Source of the DNA: Rhodocollybia butyracea
Taxonomy: Eukaryota > Basidiomycota > Agaricomycetes > Agaricales > Omphalotaceae
DNA length: 64,000 bases
Direction: 5' to 3'
Assembly: GCA_015501585.1 (NCBI GenBank)
Contig: JADNRY010000056.1
Span: 124,001 to 188,000, forward strand
Below, one piece after another: positions 22,097 through 32,028 of this stretch (position 1 is the stretch's first letter; each line of letters begins with the position of its first letter). A program made the translations under genes and the position numbers. The notes beneath the pieces were generated by a model. It was not told the origin of the DNA. It worked only from the letters and a program-made list of their open reading frames with translations, and did no database searches.

Positions 22097-24666
22097 ATGA
22101 AGAGTATGCTAGACACCCGTAGACCACCTTTGACAGAAGCCAGAGAAGCAGAAGCCATTGAGTAGGCAGTCTTTGGTTGTTGACTACTATGCTTGCTTAC
22201 TATCTACCGTCAGCGGTGTCGAATACGCCAGACTCCTCAATAGAGCTCTCGCAGAATACAGTGACTTCAGACAACATCGGAGAAAGAACTGTTTGCATCG
22301 GCTGAATGCAGAGATGGCTAAACGCATAATGGATTACATCCAAGTGGTAAGTCAGAAAATCGAATGTAGGAGAAAATTTCAATGTTTGTTAGCTCTTGGA
22401 TCGCGGCGCCGCCGTTGGGAATGCTGCCGCCAACCCCACTCAAGAGTACAAAGACCTTCTCAGTCTCCTTCGGTACATGTCAAGCAAATTTCAGCTTTTA
22501 CCGCCATCACTCGTTATCCATGATGTCGAGAAAGAAGGCACCAATGCAGTTGCGGGTGGTGGGTTCGCAGTAAGCAAGGTCTTCCGATATTCGTATGAAA
22601 ATGATAACAGGTAATGATTGTAGGATATATGGCGCGGAAGAGTAAAAAGGAAACCGGTATGTTTGAAGGTCCTTAGGCTGTTTCTCGAGCAAGACGAAAG
22701 AGCTCGTACGAGTATCCGCAATGTATGGATTTCAGAGTTTGTTTGAAAATCCTTGACGTCGGACCTTATTTCCAATTGCTTTCAGCAATTTTGTCGCGAA
22801 GCTTTAGTATGGCGACAGCTTAGGCATCCCAATATTCTTCCACTATTAGGCGTCAACTCCGATTTGTTCTCTCCTTCCTTTTGCCTAATTTCTCCTTGGA
22901 TGAAAAATGGAGATATTATAACGTACTTGAAGGCAAATCGAGTGGATGACGTCTACTCAGTTGTTGGTGTTTTTTTTTCGGTTCTGCAAACGTAGCTAAT
23001 GAAATTCTCTACTAGCTGTCTGACATCACAGCAGGCATCTACTACTTGCACTCACAAGACCCGCCTATTGTACATGGTGATATTCGAGGTGTTAGTGTCC
23101 TATTAATTCAGGTCTTACTCCTGCTAAAAATAATTTGGTGCCAGGCAAACATTTTGGTCACCGATGACCTCCGGTGTTGTCTTGCTGATTTTGGTTTGAG
23201 CGTGGTTAGCACTGAATCTCAAGCTTGGACCGTCGCAACTTCCAGCAGTTCATTAAAGGGAGCAATACATTGGCTAGCCCCGGAATACATTTCTCCCAAC
23301 ACTACTCCAAAAGTTCCCCACACTTCCAGGGATATCTATGCTTTTGGATGCACAATTGTCGAAGTAAGGGTATTCCTTTTAGTATCATCCTGCCCAAATT
23401 GTGAATTGATTTTAAAATCAGATCCTAACCAGAAAAGTGCCATTCCGTAACTGCGCCAATGAAAGTGCTGTGATCCTCGGTCTGTTAAACCTTCAAAGGC
23501 CGACTCGACCAGAAAAGTGTCCAGATAGAATATGGAGTTTAGCAGTTCGCTGCTGGGAACAGGACTCATACAATCGTCCCTCAGCTATTGAAATATATAG
23601 CATTATTCAGCAGATATCTGATCCCTCTACTCAACTGCAGTCATTCCCTCAGCCTCCTTATGCTACCAATCCGGAACCAGCAAAAGCAAAGGCTCGGGGG
23701 GAGGGACCAAGAAGGCCAAGATTTGAGGAGGGGTTCGTGTCTCAATCTCATACTGCACCTCCAATCGGCGCTATTGGAAACCGAAGAGATCCTCTTCCTA
23801 TCCCTCCGAGGAATCACGATCTACCCATGAGGCCATACCGTACCGGCTTGTTCCCCAGCTCTGCAATGACAAGCGTATATCCTACTCCACCCGGAGGTAC
23901 TGGACTGGATCCACCATCATATATTGGGGCAGGTGCAGAAATGGATCCACCGTCAGCGGCTTTGGATCCTTATGGTGTGCCCACATACGACAACTACTAT
24001 GATAACATTCCCGCTTCAACAGGCATAGCAAACGGTGCTAATGCATCCGCTTCGAGAATGCGATTGTCTCATTCTCAGACCCGAGATGCACAGAATCACA
24101 CTCGAGAATTATTTCAGACCCGAAATGCACAGAATTACACTCGAGAATCATTTCAGACCCGAAATGCACAGAATCACACTCGAGAATCATTTCAGACCCA
24201 AGATGGACAGAACTACGCTCAAGAACCATTTCATACCCGAGATGTACAGAACTACGCTCGAGAACCATTTCAGACTCGGGACATGCAGAATGACCGTCGG
24301 AAACCATTTCAGTCTCATGGCGATCGTCAGTATTTCCAATCCCAGGAACCCTCTCATGCCCGCAATCCTTACTATGACAACCCGTTTCCTCCCTCATATG
24401 GTACTCCTGGCCCTCCCACAGAAGTGGAAGGGTATTCCTACGAACCTTATTATGACCAGTACAGTGCCTCATATAGCGCCCCTGGCCCTCCCACAGAATC
24501 AGAAGAGTGTCTCACCGTCGGACAGCACGCGCGTGTGGCAGATGGGAACATTGAAACTACAGTGGATGGGCTGAACAGACTTGATATTCATAGCCACGAC
24601 GGCGTGTTTAATACCACATATGACAATCCCTATGCTTTCGAATCTTCCGAATCCTACAATGGTTAG
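22097..24666 (+). CDS. Tyrosine-kinase-like (TKL) protein kinase with repetitive tail, copy B
   Basis: Predicted cytoplasmic protein kinase. Eight exons, all phases consistent: 22097-22161, 22214-22346, 22393-22569, 22624-22722, 22786-22962, 23016-23090, 23145-23363, 23422-24666, giving 729 residues. Glycine loop GGGFADIW near 121-128, VCLK lysine at 140, catalytic HGD at 237-239 in place of HRD (common in agaric TKL kinases), DFG at 257-259, WLAPEYISP and RDIYAFG after it, and a C-lobe ending near residue 370. The remaining 350 residues are Pro/Gln/Tyr rich and disordered-looking, with six 13-residue repeats (24076-24309). The intron 23091-23144 is 54 nt, in frame and free of stops, so its retention would add 18 residues inside the catalytic loop. 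Copy A upstream is broken. Confidence 0.85.
24076..24309 (+). repeat. 39-bp coding repeat, six units
   Basis: Six head-to-tail units start at 24076, 24115, 24154, 24193, 24232 and 24271. The consensus encodes QTRxAQNxTRExF (13 residues). The paralogous place in kinase A has one partial unit, so the array expanded after the gene duplication. Confidence 0.85.
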
Positions 24667-25140
24667 GTGGAATGGGAGACCAGCTACTTCGTTAGCCACA
24701 GAATAAGTATCAGGGAAATAGCAAGTTTCAGACTTTCTTTCGTTCGACTCAATATTCCTCCTTCATGTTCAGTCTCAAAGTCCTGTGTACTTATCAAGAA
24801 TAGTAGTAGTATATTACTCGACTCTGCCATCCAGCGGGATCTCACGAGGGAACAGCCAGTCCCAGATGGGAGCCAAGCAGTGCCCCACAGGGAGGGTAAA
24901 ATGCTCCTGAAGGGTTAGTTCGCACTAGCTATGGAATAAATGCTCCTTCTTCGTCCTCTGAAGTCTAAGCCTTGCAATCCCCCGGAAATGAAGAGTATTT
25001 ATACTGGGTAACTGAGCTACGAGACCCCATTGTTTCACGCTATACATCACACTGGGACTCATGAGTCTTTAACTTAACTACTTGTGAGTGTGGGCCACTG
25101 CGCCAAGCGCATGGCAGGTACGAGTCCTGTAGAAGACTAG
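24667..25140. repeat. Kinase 3' flank repeat
   Basis: Diverged copy of the flank seen at 21111-21430 (GTGGAATGGGA, CTACTTCGTTAGCC, GTGTACTTATCAAG, CTGAGCTACGAGA). A short segment at 25085-25130 contains GGTACGAGTCCTG, which resembles a tRNA T-arm but without a matching acceptor stem or anticodon arm. Confidence 0.5.
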
Positions 25141-25560
25141 TTATAAAATCTTGAAAGAAAAAATCAGTGTGATGAATGAGAAGATAAATGAACATGCACT
25201 CATAAAGCTATGCCATTTTGCAGGCAAGGTGATCGAAGACAGAAGTAACAATTGAAGTTGCAGCAATAAATAGTACCAAGGAGGCGCTTTGGCAGCCATG
25301 AACAACACGTCATAGATATTCCCAGTGTCAGCCAAGACCAAAAGGTTGAGATTGAGTAACCATGCTTTTTTTTGAGATGTTATACCCAGATTTTTGGGAT
25401 GCAGAGATGGATGCAACAAAGTTTGGTGTAGGACCGCCGTCAGATTGTACTGAAGATTGTCGAGAGATCCAGATGAGAGATGAGGATATGCTGAAGGAGA
25501 TCTGTCTTTGTAACATTCAGTCTCCAAAACACAGTGAAAATGTTCAAAGAAATGTACCAA
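25141..25560 (-). CDS. Hypothetical ORF with hydrophobic segments (doubtful)
   Basis: A 139-codon open frame on the minus strand, without an ATG at its head, contains Leu-rich hydrophobic stretches such as LLLQLQLLLLSSITL and FIFSFITLIFSF that could be membrane segments. It begins 65 bases downstream of the stop of the transposon-split ORF on the same strand and could be a 3' part of that gene. No family recognised. It may be chance. Confidence 0.25.
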   Translation of the reverse strand: MVHFFEHFHCVLETECYKDRSPSAYPHLSSGSLDNLQYNLTAVLHQTLLHPSLHPKNLGITSQKKAWLLNLNLLVLADTGNIYDVLFMAAKAPPWYYLLLQLQLLLLSSITLPAKWHSFMSACSFIFSFITLIFSFKIL

Positions 25561-26047
25561 CTTGATGCACTACACTACAAGCAATACAACCTCCATCTAC
25601 TGCATTTTCGTTTCCTTCAAAACTTCAACCTCCATTGAGTTTTACAGCAGCCATGACTTCCGTTCCACCATTGAGGTTTTGACCCAAGCTCAGACGAGCA
25701 CTGCCGTTTGACAGAGGCGCAATGCCAGTTTCTAAAGAAATTGTGACGTCCTTCGGCTTGTCGATGTTAGAGATGTCCATGAGTCCAAGTCTTCACAAGT
25801 ACTTGCAGGTAAGATGCGTGGGAAAACCCGCAAGTATGTGACTCGCGGATCCCAGGATCCGTTTCCCACGGGTCAGGCGCGGGTCACAAGTCAGACATTT
25901 GCAATTTTCGGTTGACTTGCAAGTACTTGTGTGACTTGTGCAAGCAATATGAACTCATATATTTGTTGTTGGTGATCAAAACTTACAGTAATTAATAGTA
26001 TCATATTTATTATAGTACTTATCAAGTACTGCCACACATGTTTGAGG

Positions 26048-26111
26048 TTGTAGACAGCTCACAGCGACTGAGCGCTTATTTTAGCGCCCAATCGCCGTAG
26101 GCTGTCTACAA
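26048..26111. repeat. 64-bp hairpin inside the hAT-like element
   Basis: Arms 26048-26075 and 26084-26111 (28 nt each, loop TTATTTTA) pair with five mismatches, and the outer 11 bp TTGTAGACAGC are perfect. All five differences between the arms are transitions. It lies in the element's interior just left of the LINE insertion. It could be a tiny inserted palindromic element or a structured motif of the transposon. Confidence 0.7.
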
Positions 26112-26242
26112 TCCAAAGCCTAACTGTCAGTACATTTTTACTTCATACCATAGTATGAAATTAGTGTAACAAGTAAAGTACAGGTTTTTAATAGCATTAT
26201 ACACTGTACAATCACTGTATGCAAGTAAATAATGATAAATAC

Positions 26243-27390
26243 ATCCGGGAGCTGTCAATATGGGCCGACAACACCGCCGCAATCACGGCAACCGACACAT
26301 CTTCCACCAACTCTTCCCACTACATCCTCGACATCTTTCACTCCTTACTCACCCGACTGCGCGCCGCTTTCCCAGAAATACAAATAAAGATCTCATGGGT
26401 TCCAGGACACAAAGGTATAGAAGGAAACGAGCGTGCGGACCAAGAGGCGAAGAAAGCAGCAGCTGGGAGGTCCAGCAACAGGAGGATGCTACCGGAGGAA
26501 TTGCATTGCCGTCTGCCTCGCAGTCGCACCGCAGCCGTTCGGGTTTATCGTCGCAAACTCGAAAAACAACACGATGATCTGTGGAAAAAGTCACCCCGCT
26601 ATGCAAAGTTCAAAGATATTGACCCGGCACCAGCCACGAAGGCCAGCCGGAATTACTGGAAGCTATCTCGACACCTACCTCGCAAGCTCCTCACCATCCT
26701 CACACAGCTTCGCACAGGTCACATTCCCTTCAAAAACACCTCTACAACATCAAACGAGCTGACTCGCCGACATGTCCTTGCTGCCGCCGCCATCCTGAGA
26801 CGGTGTTCCACTACCTCTTCCAATGCTCGGCTCACCGGGAGGCAAGGGATCGCCTGCGACGGAATGTCAGTAAGAAGCACTGGAGCATGAGCTCTCTTCT
26901 CACATCACCCAAACTCCTTCGGCACCTTTTCCTATATGTTGACGAAACCAAACGTTTCCACCACATTCTTGGGGACCTACCAGAATTGCCAGAAGAGGAA
27001 GACGAGTAACCTCTTATTCCCTTGGCCCCATCTATTTATCCTTTCCTCTCTCACTCAGTCACTACTTTCTCTCTCTTTCTCTTTATTTTTTCTCTCTCAC
27101 ATATCCACATCTCTCTCGTAACTCTCTCGATACTTCTACATACTTTACTTACCTTACTTTACCTATCCACCCCGACGCACGGACACTTTACACACCACCG
27201 ACCAGTGCGTAATCTGGCAGAGGGCACGCTCTCGCCTTGTTCCTTTGGGAACTCATCGTTGCAGGCAGGCACATCTACCATGACAGACCAGACATTCCTA
27301 TTGTAGTCCCTACTGTATGTATACTCGCTACCATACGCTATCGCGCAAATGCGAATAAATATGATAAAAAAAAAAATAAAAAAAAAAAAA
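26243..27390 (+). mobile_element. 5'-truncated LINE retrotransposon (RNase H end)
   Basis: The insertion reads from the start into ELSIWADNTAAI, then SWVPGHKGIEGNERAD, the RNase H active-site region of a non-LTR retrotransposon ORF2. It continues into a CCHC-like end (SPTCPCCRRH..TVFHYLFQC) in another frame, so there is a frameshift near 26735 and the piece is dead. A pyrimidine-rich 3' region leads to a polyA-like tail (27365-27390). An exact 12-bp target duplication AATGATAAATAC flanks it at 26231-26242 and 27391-27402. Only the last 1.15 kb was copied in, a typical 5' truncation. Confidence 0.9.
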
Positions 27391-27660
27391 AATGATAAAT
27401 ACTTGTGAATATAGCTGTAACTACTTGATTAGTGTGCGGATCCACAAGTACTTGTGAGACCCGCAAGTAATACTTGCGAGTCAGTGACCCGTTTCCCACG
27501 AGTCAGCCGCGGGTCACGAGTCAGGCCTTTTAGGCCACAAGTACTTGCGCTCCGGATCCAAGTATACTTGGATCCGGACTTGTGGACATCTCTAGTCGAT
27601 GTGGGTTTGCCAGTAATCCATATAGGATTTTTTGGCTTTTGAGATGAAAGTGGAAGCCAT

Positions 27661-28710
27661 GTCTGTCAATTAATTAATTGAACAAATTGAAGAGCAATGA
27701 TCACATGCCGAGCGCTTTGACATTCCCAAATATGGTGAAACGATTCTCCCTAATTTGGACAAGATCAACCCTAATCGGGATAAAATTCCCACGCGAAACC
27801 GGCCATAAGGACGAGCCTTCATTACATTCAGGACTCGTAACTTAGTTTACTGACAGTTATATCCACGTAGACTTCGTATGTACCAGTTTTATAGGTAATG
27901 CCTCATTAACAACAAAGTTTTTTTCACCCTATATGTGACTGAGACTTCATATTTACTAGTTTTGCACTGATTCTGCCAGAGAGTTAAGTTGGTCAGAGCA
28001 AAGGCAGGTCCCAGGATGCTAAAGGGAGGAGAGAGGCTGGAGAGGGAGTAAAGGTTTAGCGGTTGAGTGGATATCTTGGTAGATGAAAGACTATTAGGAG
28101 AAAGAACAGAAGAAAAAAAGTATACTTACTATGTAACAGTTGGCCAACGAGTATATCTTAGTATAGTATGCTTGGATAAGTATATCAGCTACATAATAAC
28201 TCCACCTTCTAAAGGCTCTCATGCCTCTCATGCGTCACACTCGTCATACCCATGCGGAAACGCAAATGCAAACACGACTACCACCATTAACCGAGTGCTT
28301 GCCCCGCTGAAGCCGGGGTGCGACTCGGACTCGGACCCGGCGTCGGTGGCAATGTAGAGGTGGACGACGAGACAGCAATTTCTGACGGGCAGCACTATCG
28401 GATTAGTCTCGCAAGCCAGAATTCATGAGAGTGAAGAAAAACAACCTATCGGATGACTCTTGTTCCACACGAAGCGCCTAAAATCACAGTTCATTAGTTC
28501 CCCGGCGCCTAATTGTTCACCTGAACTCTCAACTTGCCACCGATACTACTCGTCAATGCGTAAATACGAGTAAAATTGCAGATATCCTACAAAGTATTAC
28601 ATTAGTATGCGTCCTAAATGAAAACAACCAGTCCATCCACCCAGACTTGGCTGCGTTTGATCGAGTATAAGGTAATTTGCTAAAGCTCGCCTTGCTCTTC
28701 CTCTTTCGCC
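27661..28710. repeat. Spacer with repeat relics and a duplicated promoter
   Basis: No gene supported. Bases 27840-27970 repeat the kinase 3' flank (AGTTTACTGACAGT, TTTCACCCTATATGTG). Bases 28400-28600 (CTCGCAAGCCAGA, CCCCGGCGCCTAATTGTTCA, CTGAACTCTCAACT) recur at 33930-34160 and 46810-46900 upstream of the two GH71 copies. Bases 28640-28690 hold TTTGATCGAGTATAAGG, a half-site of the palindrome at 34200 and 47146. Confidence 0.55.
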
Positions 28711-29206
28711 ATGCCCTCGTTTCTTGTGCCCGCCATTCTCATACTTCTCTTCTTCCTTTCCGCCGCGGTATACGCTCAAGCTGATGCCAGTGCCATGGCT
28801 TCTACAACACGATCCTCGTTCTCAGCACCGAGATGCACAGGATTGCGCTCAAGAAACATCTCAGTCCCGAGGCGGCCGTCAGAGAGAAAGGTCTTATAGT
28901 TACCCAATTCCGAGAACACCCTCATGACCTTCCTCACTCTCCTTTCATTCCACCGGATGGTACTCCTTTCGCTCCATTCACACCGAGGAAGAAGCACAAA
29001 TTACGCAGAGCTTTTGAAAAAGTATACCATCCATGGAGAACCACCTCATAGACAGAGCGCGCATGTACAAGGAAAGATTGAAATCACGCCGAATGGGGAC
29101 AAATCTGGTAGTACTAGTGCTCCGGTAACGAACACCACATTTGAGTATTTCTCCCTTCCAACTCCGCCGGAGAGCCTTTCAGAACAAAGGTGGCAGAATC
29201 AATACT
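28711..29206 (+). pseudogene. Chimeric relic: GH71-type signal peptide joined to kinase-tail sequence
   Basis: The start MPSFLVPAILILLFFLSAAV (ATG at 28711) is nearly the same as the signal peptide of the GH71 genes at 34264 and 47213, with the same promoter. After about 30 codons the sequence turns into kinase-tail homology: QHRDAQDCAQE matches the 13-residue repeat of kinase B, and KIEITPNGD..TNTTFEY matches the kinase B end NIETTVDG..FNTTYD. The frames differ between the parts and stops occur near 28899-28927. This looks like two duplicated pieces joined by rearrangement rather than a working gene. Confidence 0.55.
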
Positions 29207-29726
29207 GAGGGAGGCTCATATAAAAAGGGAGCAGGAAAAGATTAAGGGGGAACTGCAGTTGCAGCAACCTTCCAATCACCAGTTTTCATCTCGGATGTCA
29301 TTGTCCACCCAGATCCTGAAGACTTCACCTCATGCCAAGGATCACATTTCTCCTCAACAATCTCCTTATTTCAGTAATTCCTCCCCACGAACTCACTCAT
29401 GGTCAACATCAGCATCGCAGCACACCTCACCCTATCCTTCACTGAACAATACCGCTCTTCAACGCTCCACCCACCCTTCCCCATACTCTACAGCCTCATC
29501 GGCCCAGCCCTCTCCCCTCCCAATGCCTCCCAAAGCCTCTCATGTCCCCCTTCCATCAAACTCGTATGTTTCATACAGGAATGCTGACGCAAATACGACG
29601 ACAACTACAACCACCGCTAACCATACTGTCCGGTTGGGCTTCTGGAACTCTCGCGGTGATCACTTCAGTCCAAGTGGTTACATAGTACATGCCCTATATA
29701 CACACATCCGTATGCATCGTGTATAA
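29190..29726 (+). CDS. GFWNxRGDH-motif protein, C-terminal part
   Basis: Open frame of 178 codons without an ATG at its head, probably entered from an upstream exon. It is Ser/Pro/Thr/Gln rich with the pattern HISPQQSPYFSNSSPRTHSW, a run of threonines near 29598-29625, and a final block RLGFWNSRGDHFSPSGYIVHA. The same block occurs, with a stop in it, at 18.77 kb. GFWNxRGDHxxxxGY is a motif I have met in uncharacterised agaric proteins, and I cannot assign a function. The C-terminus after IVHA seems replaced relative to the other copy (ARLNELIPRNWP there). Confidence 0.4.
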   Translation: MAESILREAHIKREQEKIKGELQLQQPSNHQFSSRMSLSTQILKTSPHAKDHISPQQSPYFSNSSPRTHSWSTSASQHTSPYPSLNNTALQRSTHPSPYSTASSAQPSPLPMPPKASHVPLPSNSYVSYRNADANTTTTTTTANHTVRLGFWNSRGDHFSPSGYIVHALYTHIRMHRV

Positions 29727-30084
29727 ATAAGTACAGCAAATTTGAGCTATCTGCATCGCCTACTAGGCCCAAAGCATTGACTAGCTATGATATGACAAGG
29801 GCTACTATTATAATGTCCCGGCCACTCAAATCCAGGATAAAAAACCCATCGCTCCCCAGAGAAGCTAGTACACGCGTAGATCAATCCATCAAGGCTGAGT
29901 TTATTATTCCTTAAATTCAATGCCGACATAAGCGATACTTCTTTAATGAGAACCATCTACTCTGGAGACCAGATAAATCCTTCTTTGGCCCGTGTGAATG
30001 TGGCGTGTACGTAAATCAAAGTTCGTTTCGCCCACATTCCAGTTCTTCTGCCTGTGAAGGCGACGTTTTTAAACACTTCTTTCA
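29727..30084. promoter_or_regulatory. PP2C copy 3 upstream region
   Basis: No gene. Bases 29990-30084 are conserved with 14000-14102 in front of PP2C copy 2 (CGTAAATCAAAGTTCGTTTC-type stretch and a CACTTCTTTCAATGAGT start context). A CATCGCTCCCCAGAGAAGCT stretch at 29850 matches 13880. I infer that promoter and leader were duplicated with the gene. Confidence 0.5.
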
Positions 30085-31459
30085 ATGAGTACCCCACCAA
30101 CTGTTGACTTGCAGGCGTTGAAAGCTGCTTTTTCAGAAAAGTGTACAAAATCTTCTAATGTCTGTTTCAACAACTCTCGCATATATGAAGCAGGCTTTCA
30201 GGCGACGAAACCAAAAAACGAGGATAAAACGGTATTCCTCGAATCCAAGCTGGGATTAATGGTTGCTCTTTTCGATGGTTTTCGATCTGTTGATAAGTTC
30301 GAGTTCTAAAGCTGACTTTATCCAAAGGTCATTTTTCCGACGAGTTGTCAGAATACGCGTCCCAAACTCTTCCTGCCCTACTTTGCGCTCGGATCGAGAC
30401 AACCTTTGCCGAAAATGGCTGCAGCCTTGGGGATGCCGTGACGGAGTCACTTATCAAAGGTATCGAGGATTATGATCGCTCACTGCTGGAAGATGGTGTT
30501 ATCAATGAATTTCCGGAAAAAGAACAGACCGACTGGTCAGACCCAATGTGGCGCGATCATGATGAGGTTTGGCTTGTGCTAGGCTGGTTAAGAGAGCACC
30601 CAAAGTTCCAGAGGGCTCGTTATGCTGTCGTTGGAACGACAGCCCTAGTTGCCTTCATCGACAAAGCTAAAGAAAATGTCTGGGTGGCGTCGCTTGGAGA
30701 TTCTGATGCGTGTTTGTTTTTCTCCTCTTCTTGGCCTGCATCATCTCAAAATATCATAAGTTCTAGGGCAGAAGAGCTTGGATGGATCGAGTTGGGATGT
30801 AACGCGCTTAAGTGACTTTCATAATGGCAACAACCCTAGAGAAGTCGAACGGCTTGAGAAAGAGCATCCGGGGGAGCCTCCAGTCATCCGTTATGGACGT
30901 GTACTTGAGAATCTTGCAGTTACACGAGGTAGGTTCTTGTACTCTAATTCAAACCTGTATACTTACACTGAGACTATTGTTAGCATTGGGTAACCACCAG
31001 CTCAAAACTCCCTTACCTTTTGCACGACACATCCTTGGCGTTATCTGGCCTGCGCCTTACATCTCTGATTTCTTCGATAAAGCGGTGGTCGCACCCGGTC
31101 ATACAAGTCCCCCCTATATATCTGCTACCCCTACAGTCTGTCACCATTCTCTTAAACCTGGGGATATTCTCATCCTTTCCTCTGATGGATTGGCTTATGA
31201 ATTGAGGGAATTTTCAGAGGAGGATAAGTTGTTGGCAGTGATATCCCTGGCTGCTGCCAGTTTGAATTCATTACCCTCCAGGAACACAGTATGGTCAGAG
31301 AAACTAGGGCATGGGTTTATTGCCTCTGCTGAAGGTGATAATCCTGCCGAGCGTTTGATCGAAAATGTCTGTTTTGGGACGAACTTGGAGCAAATGGCGG
31401 AGGCAGTCAAACCATCGCAACAATGGGACGATATTTCGTCATTAGTGCTATTCCTGTGA
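30085..31459 (+). CDS. PP2C-type (PPM) protein phosphatase, intact copy 3
   Basis: Predicted Mg/Mn-dependent Ser/Thr phosphatase. Four exons 30085-30277, 30328-30711, 30767-30928, 30984-31459 give 404 residues with every phase consistent. Metal-site residues seen: NED (Glu46, Asp47), DGH (Asp64-His66, codon split by intron 1), GDSDA in the middle, SSDG (Asp314) and WDDIS (Asp395/396). The segment LSDFHNGNNPREVERLEKEHP followed by GRVLENLAVTRALG resembles the mitochondrial pyruvate dehydrogenase phosphatase branch of PP2C, but no mitochondrial presequence is obvious. The usual RALGD has Asn in place of Asp here (ALGN). Two other copies in the window (1-555, 14103-15483) are broken, so this is the one likely working member. 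Confidence 0.9.
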
Positions 31460-32028
31460 TTTTTAATGTGATTCAACGGGTTATTACCGTCATTTTAGTG
31501 TGCATCTCTATATATTACACCACCACTTTAGAAAAATCGCAACCTCAAATGCATACAACACTTTAAATTCTGAGAATTGCTTCCACAACTGACGGCGCGA
31601 CGTCTGGCACGGAGAGAGATGGTAGGCGAAACGAACTTTGATTCTAGTACGGATATACTCCGCCACAATCTAACCCACTACTAAAACTCCGTAGGAGGTA
31701 TGATCGCTGGAGCCTCACATTTTACTACCTCACATGCGCAGGATAACAGAGCTCAGATATATGTAGCCGCTCGGCTCAACTCGCTGCACTTTCCGGCTTG
31801 AGGTACTCACAACAGGAATCCTTGGTTGTTTGTCAAGAATGCAGTACATGCATTCAATACTTGAGTCCCACCAATGCTGAGCGGGATGTCGAGGAGGCCT
31901 GAGGACGGCGTCGAGATATCGTCGCAGAAGAAATAATGAAACTGGGCTGATGTGCTACGTCATCGTCTTTCCGACTTGTCGAAGTGCCTGGATCTAGTAG
32001 TCAGCGCTTCAGCTGCATTTCCACCACC
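31460..32028. other. Intergenic region
   Basis: Nothing recognisable. It lies between the PP2C stop and the F-box gene, both on the plus strand, and would hold the PP2C terminator region and the F-box promoter. No repeat shared with other parts of the window was noticed. Confidence 0.4.

Larger units (their letters stand above)
25768..27594. mobile_element. Non-autonomous hAT-like DNA transposon
   Basis: Ends are inverted repeats: left TAGAGATGTCCATGAGTCC, right (read inward) TAGAGATGTCCACAAGTCC. An exact 8-bp duplication GTCGATGT flanks it at 25760-25767 and 27595-27602. An 8-bp duplication with TAGAG-type ends is the hallmark of the hAT superfamily. Both subterminal regions carry many short motifs of the type CACAAGTACTTG, CCCGCAAGTA and GGGTCACRAGTCA in both orientations, as hAT transposases need. 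There is no transposase ORF. Excluding the LINE insertion and its target duplication the element is about 667 bp. Confidence 0.85.
25625..27660 (-). pseudogene. 66-codon ORF split by a hAT-like transposon
   Basis: Removing the element 25768-27594 and one copy of the 8-bp target duplication joins 27660-27603 to 25767-25625 into one clean ORF from ATG (27658-27660) to TGA (25625-25627): 201 nt, 66 residues. It begins MASTFISKAKKSYMDYWQTH and ends VKLNGG. The middle contains DVTISLETGIAPLSNG. The frame is open across the empty site with no other damage, so this was probably a coding exon that lost function at insertion. I do not recognise the family. The ORF could be one exon of a longer gene. 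Confidence 0.6.

Noticed and set aside
25085..25130. tRNA-like T-arm (GGTACGAGTCCTG) suggesting a tRNA or tRNA-derived SINE
   Set aside because: No acceptor stem, D-arm or anticodon arm could be paired around it, and no second copy was seen.
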